Shown here: piece by piece, positions 1 through 6,444 of the stretch
Numbering within the stretch: the stretch's first letter is position 1
Layout of the letters: every line of letters starts with the position of its first letter
Source of the DNA: Bacteroidota bacterium
Lineage (GTDB): Bacteria > Bacteroidota > Bacteroidia > Bacteroidales > Paludibacteraceae
Direction: 5' to 3'
DNA: 6,444 nucleotides
Assembly (NCBI GenBank): GCA_017860335.1
Contig: JAFNAU010000117.1
Location: forward strand, 1 to 6,444
Program-made: the position numbers and the translations under genes
The notes under the pieces: model-generated
What the model was told of the DNA's origin: nothing
Seen by the model: the letters and a program-made list of their open reading frames with translations, nothing else
The model's database searches: none

Positions 1-1542
1 ATACAAATCTTTATCGCTTATTCCCAGTCTGTCAGCATATTGTCTGTAAAACTCATTGACATTTGTGTTCCCGAAAAGAGTCACTTCAGAAGCAAAACGA
101 GCAGATGTACGATTCTCTGCAGTACGCCAATGATTAAATAACAGGGAATATTGTTGACCATTTTCTAACTGTTTCATGTTATCCATTAATTTGGCATTCC
201 CATTGATGCTGTTTTGTTGTAAATACATCAACCCATCAAATTCAATCCAGGAATACACTTCTGTCTTCATAGCATCTTCCTTCGTTTTTACAATAGCATT
301 ATAGACTGCTGCAGTTCCATCACTCCCGTGTGAAGGCATCAATACGATGTTTGCCTTAGGAATACTTAGTCTGGCCAATCGATATACAGCTGGTGTAATG
401 GCATTTACGGAGCAATATATTCCCATTTTCAAATTAATATTTTTGTTTGTAATTATTTTTTGACTACTCAACACTTCAATTGAATGTGAAATAATTCCTA
501 TCTGAGTATACAAATTATTAAGATCAGGTTGCGTAGGCCTAATAACAGATAAAACAACACTGTCTTTAGCAATCTCAGGTGAAAAGTATTTATTCAGGGT
601 TGATAAAACTTCTTTGTCGGTGCATTTTGGTCCCCAACCACCTGTTTCTTCAGTAATTAACTCAAAATCGTCAATACCTGGATATGTTTTTATTATATTC
701 TTGCAAATTTCTACGGTTTTTTCAACAGAGTATAACCTGGGTTCCATTGAAAACTGAACCCGAAGTCCCAATTCTTTTGAATACGAAATGAGTTGTCTCA
801 TCCAATTAATAGCTACTTTACTTCTTGCCTTTTCATTGTCATATTTTTTTTCGGCAAGTGGCATACAAAACAGGGTATCATTGAATCTGACTTTCTTAAA
901 TAAATCATTCCCAAACATGTGATGTTTATGACCATAAAAGAAATCACCAGCATATTCAAATGCCTTATTATCAGCATTTTTTTCATTGTACCAATGCCCG
1001 GGATAACTATGGATTGCAATTTTATTAAACCGAAGCCGAACGAGATTCCTCAGATATTCTTTTGCCTCTTCAATTGGGTAAGATGATATATCCATAGAAA
1101 AATTTACATGCTGTCTGATGCCTCTGTAACGAACTTTAGGAATTATTACTTCGTTTAAGTTTTTCAGGGCATTCAAATTAAATTTGGATGGAACTGTAAT
1201 TCCTGAAATATCAAAAGTATACCCGACTTTTTCCAATAGAGAATGAATAGCATTCGTAACCGAAATAGCATCTTCACCCTCCATGGTAAATTCCCTGTTC
1301 CCTGTTGATTTATAAGAGAATTTTCCGTTCCGATAGGAGTTGTTTATTATTAATTTGAATGTGTATGTATTGTTCACACCTTCAGATTCTAATGCTTTTC
1401 CAAAAAGAGTTTGAATTTCATTCTTTGCGAAATTGAGATTTTGTTTTTTTGTTTCACCTGTACACAGTATCTTTATGCCAGGAATTGCATACGATTGTGT
1501 GAAAAATACAATAAATAAAAAAAGCAAAAAAAGTTTTCTCAT
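1..1542 (-). CDS. Secreted glycosidase-like protein, probable TIM barrel, family not recognised (3' end off the left edge)
   Basis: The frame is open from the ATG at 1542 to base 1, exactly 514 codons with no stop, so the C-terminus is missing. The start is supported by a signal peptide: Met-Arg-Lys, a Leu/Phe/Ile-rich core, and a likely cleavage site after Ser-Tyr-Ala (residue 19). There is no lipobox Cys. Residues 20-125 look like the small alpha/beta domain that precedes the catalytic barrel in GH20 and GH67 enzymes, including a segment near 86-112 of the type 'EGEDAISVTNAIHSLLEKVG'. From about 135 (RYRGIRQH) a barrel-like domain begins, with a helix and strand at 155-180. Acidic candidates for catalysis are Glu267 (FSMEP), the Glu298-Glu299 pair (LITEETGGWG) and Glu434 (SWIEFDG). 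A conserved-looking segment NHWRTAENR lies at 470-478. It starts 19 bp after the GH95 stop, so it is probably co-transcribed and acts in the periplasm on the same glycan. The fold and glycosidase role are inferred; the frame itself is certain. It is more AT-rich than the two genes upstream. Confidence 0.85.
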   Translation of the reverse strand, partial: MRKLFLLFLFIVFFTQSYAIPGIKILCTGETKKQNLNFAKNEIQTLFGKALESEGVNNTYTFKLIINNSYRNGKFSYKSTGNREFTMEGEDAISVTNAIHSLLEKVGYTFDISGITVPSKFNLNALKNLNEVIIPKVRYRGIRQHVNFSMDISSYPIEEAKEYLRNLVRLRFNKIAIHSYPGHWYNEKNADNKAFEYAGDFFYGHKHHMFGNDLFKKVRFNDTLFCMPLAEKKYDNEKARSKVAINWMRQLISYSKELGLRVQFSMEPRLYSVEKTVEICKNIIKTYPGIDDFELITEETGGWGPKCTDKEVLSTLNKYFSPEIAKDSVVLSVIRPTQPDLNNLYTQIGIISHSIEVLSSQKIITNKNINLKMGIYCSVNAITPAVYRLARLSIPKANIVLMPSHGSDGTAAVYNAIVKTKEDAMKTEVYSWIEFDGLMYLQQNSINGNAKLMDNMKQLENGQQYSLLFNHWRTAENRTSARFASEVTLFGNTNVNEFYRQYADRLGISDKDLY

Positions 1543-1561
1543 GATATAAATTCTCAAATGG

Positions 1562-3952
1562 TTAATTTTCAATATTCAGTTCAGAGTCAAGCGTTACCGC
1601 TTTCCCTTTTCCTGTTTTAAGTTCAATAATTTTTCCGTTGTAACAGATTTTTGTGTTTTTACCTTGATTGGATAGAATCACAGCTTTAACCAGTTTCCCG
1701 GCTTTCCACTCCATATCAACGGTAAATCCACCTCTTGCCACTAACCCTTTTACTGTTCCAGTAGACCATGCCTTTGGGATTGCTGGCAACAAATGAATTT
1801 CATAACCTTGTTCCCAGTCGCCAATATAGCTTTGCAGCAACATCTCGGCAACAGCCGCCGAAAAACCAAAATTGCCGTCAATTTGAAAAGGGGAGTGACA
1901 GGTGAGCAAATTTTCGTATGCTCCGCCTCCGTTACGATAAACGATATTCGTAGCAGTACAATGCCTGATCAGGCTCTTGAAAAATGCATAGGCCTTCTCG
2001 CCCTGACCAAGTCGCGCATAACAGGCAATTCGCCAGGCTGTTCCCCATCCGGTTTGGTTGTCACCACGTAAGCTAAGCGATTTTTCTGCCGCTCCGACCC
2101 ATTGGGGCGTATTAAGCGGATCAATCAAACGCCCGGGGTATAGCGCATAAAGGTGAGAAATGTGCCGATGCTGAATATCTTCCTGCTTCCAGTCTTCAAC
2201 CCATTCCTGAATACTTCCATCTTGCCCAACCTTCAGAGGTGGTGAGAGTTTACTCAAACAATTAGTCAATGTGCTGATCAATTCCGTATCTTTTTTCAGG
2301 ATTTGGGCAGCCTCAATGGTATTGGTAAACAGATCGTGAACAATTTGCTGATCAATGCTTGCCCCGGCACTTACGCGATAAAACTTACCATCTTCAAAGC
2401 GAAAATTGATTTCCGGAGACACACCGGGAACAACTACCAGTGAATTGTCAACATAGGGAATCAGCATGTCCAGATAAAAAAGACAAGCTTCTTTCATAAT
2501 CGGATATGCATCTTTCCTTAAATAATCTAGATTTCCGGTGAAAAGAAAATGATCGTACAGATTCTGACAAAGCCAGCCCCCGGCACCAACCCACGGCCAG
2601 CGTGGTTCAGCATAGCCCCAGGGATTTGTGTAAATATTAACAAAAAATCCGTTGGCACCAAAGTAATTCCGTGCAGTTTTGCGACCAGGTGAACGAAGAA
2701 AATCAACATATTCCGAAAAAGGACTAAAACACTCAGATAAATTCGCTGGCCCATTTATCCAATAGTTCATTTCGAGATTAATATCGGTATGATAGTCACT
2801 CTCCCATGCGGGAGTTTTTGAGTCGTTCCAAAGTCCCTGCAAGTTCGCAGGCAGCGCTCCTTTGCGCGATGAGGAAATCATCAAATACCGGCCATAGTGA
2901 AATAAAAGCGCTTCAAGTCCGGGATCACCACCATCCGGAGCTTTCTCCCGGTTGGCATTGGTATATGCAATCAGCGCCTGGTCGGTTGGCAGGGAACTGC
3001 GATCTGCCGGACTTTCCAGTGCCAACTGTACCCGGTTGAATAAGGTTGAATAATCGGTTAGGTGGGTTTTAAGCAACTTGGGGAATGATTTCTTTGAAGC
3101 TTTTTCAATCTGCGAAAGCGTTACTTTTCCAGGATCAATATCGTTTTGACAAGTAGGCCAATTCATGGAATAATTGGTTTTTGCAGATAACAAAAGCACG
3201 ACACTGTTAGCTGCCCTGACCTCAATTCCATTGGCATTTGTTGTGGTTGTTCCTCCGTCTGGCTGAACTTTTAAACGAGAACAATACCGGATCCCATTTT
3301 CAGGCATCCTTCCATTCAAAATTAAATCCAGGTTATTTCCCGTCACAACTTTAGCTTGCTCGTGTGGTGTCGTCATGGATATCCGCATCGTTATCCGGGC
3401 TGGTCGATCGGCCGTAATACGCATCACAACCACCTGATCGGGAAAACTGGCAAAATATTCCCGACGGTACTTAACTCCATCAATGCGATAACTAACCGAA
3501 ACCAATGCTCGAGACAAGTCAAGTTCACGATGATAATCGGTAGCATTATCGTCCTGTTCAAATTCCATAAATACATCGCCAAATGGCTGAAAAGAACCAA
3601 AATGTTCCCGCGAAAATCCTCCCGCTTCTTTCAAAAGAACATCAGCTTCAGGCACTTTACCTTTGGCAAGCAATTCCTTAACCAAGGTCATGTTCTGCTG
3701 ATATTTTGGATTTGATATATCCAGCTGCTTGCCACTCCAAAGGCTCTTTTCATTGAATTGCAAATGTTCCTTGCCTATACCGCCAAAAATCATTGCCCCA
3801 ATACTTCCATTTCCAATGGGCAAAGCTTGTAACATCCATTTTTCTGCGGGTTGGGTGTACCACAATTTATTGTTATTATTTACAGTTGCTTTCGCAACTG
3901 TTTGTAATTGTAGAATAACAACAATCGCCAATAGTATTTTAGAGATTTTCAT
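1562..3952 (-). CDS. GH95 family glycoside hydrolase (alpha-L-fucosidase / alpha-L-galactosidase), secreted
   Basis: A complete 796-residue protein, normal for GH95. This family hydrolyses terminal alpha-L-fucose (classically alpha-1,2-linked) or alpha-L-galactose by an inverting mechanism. Residues 1-22 form a signal peptide (Met-Lys-Ile-Ser-Lys, hydrophobic core, cleavage after Ala-Lys-Ala), with no lipobox, so it is probably soluble and periplasmic. The N-terminal beta-sandwich (about 28-280) opens with the family signature LPIGNGSIGAMIFGG (44-58) and FNEKSLWSG (66-74). The (alpha/alpha)6 barrel spans about 300-700 and a C-terminal beta domain follows. Catalytic motifs seen are DINLEMNYW (390-398), SPE with Glu514 as the likely general acid, HRHISHLYALYPG (595-607), GWGTAWR (635-641) and FQIDGNFG with Asp692. 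The motif at 390-392 is Asp-Ile-Asn where characterised members usually have Asn-x-Asn. The histidine cluster is intact, which leans towards fucose. It starts 41 bp after the beta-helix gene, and its leader is A-rich without a clear Shine-Dalgarno. Family assignment is firm; the sugar specificity is inferred. Confidence 0.95.
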   Translation of the reverse strand: MKISKILLAIVVILQLQTVAKATVNNNNKLWYTQPAEKWMLQALPIGNGSIGAMIFGGIGKEHLQFNEKSLWSGKQLDISNPKYQQNMTLVKELLAKGKVPEADVLLKEAGGFSREHFGSFQPFGDVFMEFEQDDNATDYHRELDLSRALVSVSYRIDGVKYRREYFASFPDQVVVMRITADRPARITMRISMTTPHEQAKVVTGNNLDLILNGRMPENGIRYCSRLKVQPDGGTTTTNANGIEVRAANSVVLLLSAKTNYSMNWPTCQNDIDPGKVTLSQIEKASKKSFPKLLKTHLTDYSTLFNRVQLALESPADRSSLPTDQALIAYTNANREKAPDGGDPGLEALLFHYGRYLMISSSRKGALPANLQGLWNDSKTPAWESDYHTDINLEMNYWINGPANLSECFSPFSEYVDFLRSPGRKTARNYFGANGFFVNIYTNPWGYAEPRWPWVGAGGWLCQNLYDHFLFTGNLDYLRKDAYPIMKEACLFYLDMLIPYVDNSLVVVPGVSPEINFRFEDGKFYRVSAGASIDQQIVHDLFTNTIEAAQILKKDTELISTLTNCLSKLSPPLKVGQDGSIQEWVEDWKQEDIQHRHISHLYALYPGRLIDPLNTPQWVGAAEKSLSLRGDNQTGWGTAWRIACYARLGQGEKAYAFFKSLIRHCTATNIVYRNGGGAYENLLTCHSPFQIDGNFGFSAAVAEMLLQSYIGDWEQGYEIHLLPAIPKAWSTGTVKGLVARGGFTVDMEWKAGKLVKAVILSNQGKNTKICYNGKIIELKTGKGKAVTLDSELNIEN

Positions 3953-3993
3953 TATTTTGATTTAACAAGATTGTGAATGTCTGTCTGTTTTAG

Positions 3994-6159
3994 CTATTTT
4001 GTACCTTGAATGCCAATCTTATTAAATGGGACTGCTTTGAATTTGGGAATTAATTTAAAAACTTCAGCATTTGGCTTTAGTTCAAAATTCATTTTCTCAA
4101 AATCAACAAAGATGGAAGTGTCGCAGGTGTGGTAATTTCTTCCTACATTCGACCATTCTGCCCCCGACCATTCGGCTCCTCCATTACTAATCATTTGAAC
4201 ATTTACAAATATATTATCCTGAATGTAATTCCTTTTGGGCATACCAACATTATCTTCAAAATAATTCACAAGCGACGGATAAGCTATAGAATACGGAGGA
4301 TTTTTGTAATTTACTGCTTGTAATCTTTTCTGATATATGCCACCCTCTTCTATTAAATTTTTTGCCCAACGCATCAGTCTGTTGTCGAGATGAAAGGCTA
4401 ATTTCTGATCAATGAAAATGTTGTATTTGTATGTGTTATCATTGCCTCCTCCAATCATCACTGTTTTTGAACCTGCTTTGTAAAAAACATTTCCTGTGAC
4501 TTGCATTCCGCAGGCGCCATCATCGTGATATACTGCCATAATCACACCATGGTCGTTTCCTATATGATGGAAAAAATTGTACTGTACTTTATTGCCAAAT
4601 TCACTTGGATCACGTCCGTAGTATATAGCTCCCATATCATCGCCATCAGTTACAGCATGGTGAATATTGTTGTATTCAATCAAATGGTTGTTGCCATGCA
4701 AAAGGATAGCGCTACCCGGACAGTTATAAATCTCGTTGTGACGAATTATATTACCTACACCATCGATGTTGATACCAACTTTATAGGATCTGTCGAGGCG
4801 ATTAAAATCGTGGATACGACAATTTTCGACTACATTATTTCCCGATTCGAGCGACAATCTGTCGCCTCCACCCATACTGATTCCACCTGTGCCTGTATTG
4901 TAAATATGACATCCGGAAATAACATGTCCTTTTCCGGCTTCACGATTAAAAGTGGTGTTGTTGTAAAAATGAGCCAAAATACTTCCTAAAACTCTCGAAG
5001 TAGGTTTACCCGTTCCGGCGTGACGTAAATCGTCGAAAGGAGCAACGCCTTTACCCACACAAATACCTACTTGTCCCAGATTTCTGAATGTACAGTTTTC
5101 AATGCGGTTGTTATTCCCTTTTTCAATGTAAATACCCATTCCGCGTGAACATTCAAACGTAATATTCCTGAAATAAATATTCGAGCCATTCTCAATTACC
5201 ACCATTGGCTCTTCTAAAATTGATAATTCAACGCTATTTAATCCGCCTTCCGGAGGAAAAAAATAAAGTTTTCCCTGCTCGCGGTCAATAAAGTATTCTC
5301 CGGGCTGGTCTATTTCTTCCAAAAGATTATATGCATACCAACGGTGAAACTCTTTGCCGCTATCGAAACCATACATTGTTGGCTGCAAGGTGGTAATAGT
5401 TTTATTCGTGAAATCAATATTGGCAACTTTTACGGCATCGTCTGCATAGCCATATTTGAAGAATCCCGAAATCCATACTTCTTTTGCACTTTTCCATCTG
5501 TCGGGCCGATCCACATTATAAGTAAATTTGCCTCCTCTTTTTGAAAAATCATCATTTCTGGGTATAGAGCCTTTATCCAGTACTTTTATAATGCGAGTCA
5601 GACTGTCGTTGGGCCAGCGGGAAAGCTTCATGGCTGTCTGATTGCAAAAAAGCTCCATAGGTGCCGATTGGTATGGCCGGCCAAAACCTCGCGGAGTGAG
5701 TGTTCCATAGTTTTTAATTCCCAACGCTTTCAGGTCAACCTGCAGAATCTTTCCCCTTACTTCGGGAACCAATCTGTTCAGAATATTTTTATCTGATATA
5801 TTTCTTGCTTTTTTTACAGGAATTGAAATGCCACCGGTGAAACTCACTGCTTCGTCGGGATATGCACCGAAAATGACAGGATGATTTTCATTCCCCGAAT
5901 CTGTAATGCCCAATTCAATACTTTTGTCTATACGATAAGAGCCCTGACGGAACAAAACAGTTACTTTGGTGTCGTTTTTTGTTTTAAGGGTTTCGCTAAC
6001 CGCTTTACGAGCCCTTTGAATGCTTTCAAATGGTTTGTCAATACTACCTGGATTTGTGTCATTTCCTTTAGGAGAGACATAAAAGGTTACACTTCCCGAA
6101 CTGGCAAAAGTATTAATTAAGAATAGCGATAAAATAATTGTGATGAGTGTTTTTTTCAT
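3994..6159 (-). CDS. Secreted right-handed parallel beta-helix protein, GH141-like glycoside hydrolase
   Basis: A complete 721-residue protein. Residues 1-19 form a signal peptide (Met-Lys-Lys, Leu/Ile core, cleavage near Phe-Ala-Ser), with no lipobox. The mature N-terminus has the motif FYVSPKGNDTNPG (26-38) and a Pro-Phe-x-Ser-Ile-x-x-Ala-Arg segment. A first helix turn follows, leading to PVIFGAYPDEAVSFTGG (94-110); this opening is typical of GH141 and related beta-helix glycosidases. Residues about 115-300 form an inserted beta-rich domain. Residues about 310-600 hold successive helix coils of the 'N-x-I-x-x-N-x-I' type, such as NNRIENCTFRN and NHLIEYNNIHH. Acidic clusters at TDGDDMGAIYYGRD (504-517) and YHDDGACG (544-551) are candidate active-site loops. 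The C-terminal tail ends in KAVPFNKIG, so the protein appears whole. Characterised GH141 enzymes include an alpha-fucosidase acting on 2-O-methyl-L-fucose of rhamnogalacturonan II and a xylanase, so substrate is open. Pairing with GH95 favours an L-fucose or L-galactose target. A polysaccharide lyase or a GH120-like enzyme is a less likely alternative. Confidence 0.85.
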   Translation of the reverse strand: MKKTLITIILSLFLINTFASSGSVTFYVSPKGNDTNPGSIDKPFESIQRARKAVSETLKTKNDTKVTVLFRQGSYRIDKSIELGITDSGNENHPVIFGAYPDEAVSFTGGISIPVKKARNISDKNILNRLVPEVRGKILQVDLKALGIKNYGTLTPRGFGRPYQSAPMELFCNQTAMKLSRWPNDSLTRIIKVLDKGSIPRNDDFSKRGGKFTYNVDRPDRWKSAKEVWISGFFKYGYADDAVKVANIDFTNKTITTLQPTMYGFDSGKEFHRWYAYNLLEEIDQPGEYFIDREQGKLYFFPPEGGLNSVELSILEEPMVVIENGSNIYFRNITFECSRGMGIYIEKGNNNRIENCTFRNLGQVGICVGKGVAPFDDLRHAGTGKPTSRVLGSILAHFYNNTTFNREAGKGHVISGCHIYNTGTGGISMGGGDRLSLESGNNVVENCRIHDFNRLDRSYKVGINIDGVGNIIRHNEIYNCPGSAILLHGNNHLIEYNNIHHAVTDGDDMGAIYYGRDPSEFGNKVQYNFFHHIGNDHGVIMAVYHDDGACGMQVTGNVFYKAGSKTVMIGGGNDNTYKYNIFIDQKLAFHLDNRLMRWAKNLIEEGGIYQKRLQAVNYKNPPYSIAYPSLVNYFEDNVGMPKRNYIQDNIFVNVQMISNGGAEWSGAEWSNVGRNYHTCDTSIFVDFEKMNFELKPNAEVFKLIPKFKAVPFNKIGIQGTK

Positions 6160-6348
6160 TTTACGTTGGTATTGCGATATTTTTTAATCCTGTGAGAAAA
6201 TACTTGTTGATTTATGCTGATTGTTACAATAAAAAGTACAAATTAAAATAAATGTATTGATTAGAAAATTTGATTACACTTATAATTCAAATCTTTTTTA
6301 ATAAATTCAGAATTACAAGAATATCTTATACTAATTGATCTTGCGGTA
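6160..6348. other. AT-rich intergenic region, likely upstream control region of the three-gene operon
   Basis: This 189-bp gap separates the upstream gene's stop from the beta-helix gene's start and is by far the longest gap in the window. It is much more AT-rich than the flanking genes. No open frame or RNA gene was seen. It holds an AT-only inverted repeat (6265-6273 with 6287-6295, 13-nt loop) and the weak promoter candidate listed separately. No clear GC-rich terminator stem follows the upstream stop, so read-through from the upstream gene cannot be excluded. The bases just before the beta-helix ATG (ACCAACGTAAA on the coding strand) contain no Shine-Dalgarno, as is usual in Bacteroidota. 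Confidence 0.6.
6288..6319 (-). promoter_or_regulatory. Weak candidate Bacteroidota sigma-ABfr-type promoter for the operon
   Basis: On the minus strand, CTTG (6319-6316) is followed after 20 bp by AAGATTTG (6295-6288). The Bacteroidota housekeeping consensus is TTTG, a spacer of 19-21 bp, then TANNTTTG. The candidate thus has one mismatch in each element and correct spacing. It would give a leader of roughly 120 nt before the beta-helix start codon. The region is so AT-rich that a match of this quality could arise by chance, and the -7 box overlaps one arm of an AT-only inverted repeat. Confidence 0.25.
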
Positions 6349-6444
6349 TTATTTTTTTACAACCAGGATTTTTGATAAGAAGATTTTTCTTTCAAAATCA
6401 GTTAGTCGACATATATATAGCCCGTTTTCTTTTGCCGACATATC
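6349..6444 (-). CDS. C-terminal fragment of an upstream gene: probable T9SS type A sorting domain
   Basis: Reading leftwards from base 6444, the frame is open for 31 codons and ends at TAA (6351-6349). The peptide contains KENGLYICRLTD, then a short variable stretch, then SKILVVKK at the very end. The pattern Gly-x-Tyr followed by a beta strand, about 15 residues, and a final Lys-x-x-Val-x-Lys matches the last two strands of T9SS type A C-terminal sorting domains. Such a tail sends its carrier through the outer membrane to the cell surface or medium. The body of the protein lies outside the window, so its function is unknown; a large surface enzyme or binding protein for the same glycan is a guess from context. 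The fragment is only 31 residues, so chance similarity is possible, although the stop falls exactly where such domains end. Confidence 0.6.
   Translation of the reverse strand, partial: DMSAKENGLYICRLTDFERKIFLSKILVVKK

Noticed and set aside
813..1019. Minus-strand open frame of 68 codons inside the unassigned gene
   Set aside because: It overlaps a continuous 514-codon frame on the same strand that has a signal peptide and sensible protein composition, so it is an out-of-frame shadow.
3356..3715. Plus-strand open frame of 119 codons opposite the GH95 gene
   Set aside because: It lies wholly antisense to a well-supported GH95 coding region, has no recognisable domain, and reads as a shadow of that gene's codons.
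3978..3990. Short TGTC microrepeat in the gap before the GH95 gene
   Set aside because: About three units of four bases is too short to be distinguished from chance, and no pairing or known site goes with it.
4501..4989. Plus-strand open frame of 162 codons opposite the beta-helix gene
   Set aside because: The low-complexity Ile/Val/Thr/Ser-rich translation is what results from reading the Asn-rich beta-helix repeats backwards. No ribosome site or domain supports it.
6265..6295. AT-only inverted repeat (9-bp arms with one G-T pair, 13-nt loop) resembling a terminator for the upstream gene
   Set aside because: The arms contain almost no G or C, the loop is long, and the clean T run follows the stem on the plus strand, where no gene needs a terminator. 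Such repeats are expected by chance in DNA this AT-rich.
6407..6443. Direct repeat CGACATAT (6407-6414 and 6436-6443), spaced 29 bp, as a possible regulator-binding site
   Set aside because: Both copies lie inside the coding tail with the T9SS-like signature, so coding sequence explains them better, and eight bases is short.

Overview
The window reads as a carbohydrate-degradation locus from a low-GC member of the Bacteroidota. All four coding regions lie on the minus strand, so transcription runs from right to left. Three lines of evidence support the phylum. The enzymes carry signal peptides and belong to families typical of polysaccharide utilisation loci. The starts lack clear Shine-Dalgarno sequences and sit behind A/T-rich leaders. 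The coding tail at the right edge looks like a type IX secretion system (T9SS) sorting domain, a feature confined to this phylum and close relatives.

Layout in transcription order: (1) 6444-6349, the last 31 codons of a gene entering from the right, resembling a T9SS type A C-terminal sorting signal. (2) 6348-6160, a 189-bp AT-rich gap with one weak Bacteroidota-style promoter candidate. (3) 6159-3994, a complete 721-residue secreted right-handed beta-helix protein, most like glycoside hydrolase family GH141. (4) A 41-bp gap, then 3952-1562, a complete 796-residue secreted GH95 enzyme (alpha-L-fucosidase or alpha-L-galactosidase). (5) A 19-bp gap, then 1542-1, the first 514 codons of a secreted protein whose end lies beyond the left edge. 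It is open over its whole visible length and looks like a two-domain (N-terminal alpha/beta domain plus TIM barrel) glycosidase, but I do not recognise its family.

The short gaps and shared direction suggest that genes 3 to 5 form one operon. GH95 and GH141 both contain enzymes that remove L-fucose, 2-O-methyl-L-fucose or L-galactose from complex glycans, for example rhamnogalacturonan II, fucosylated hemicelluloses or algal fucans. The simplest reading is a periplasmic set that trims L-fuco- or L-galacto-configured side chains, with the third protein acting on another linkage of the same glycan. The substrate cannot be fixed from this window: no sulfatase, SusC/SusD pair or regulator is visible. 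The most novel element is the unassigned glycosidase-like protein at 1-1542. The GH95 also has an Asp in place of the first Asn of its catalytic Asn-x-Asn motif. No RNA genes, mobile elements, CRISPR arrays or long repeats were seen.
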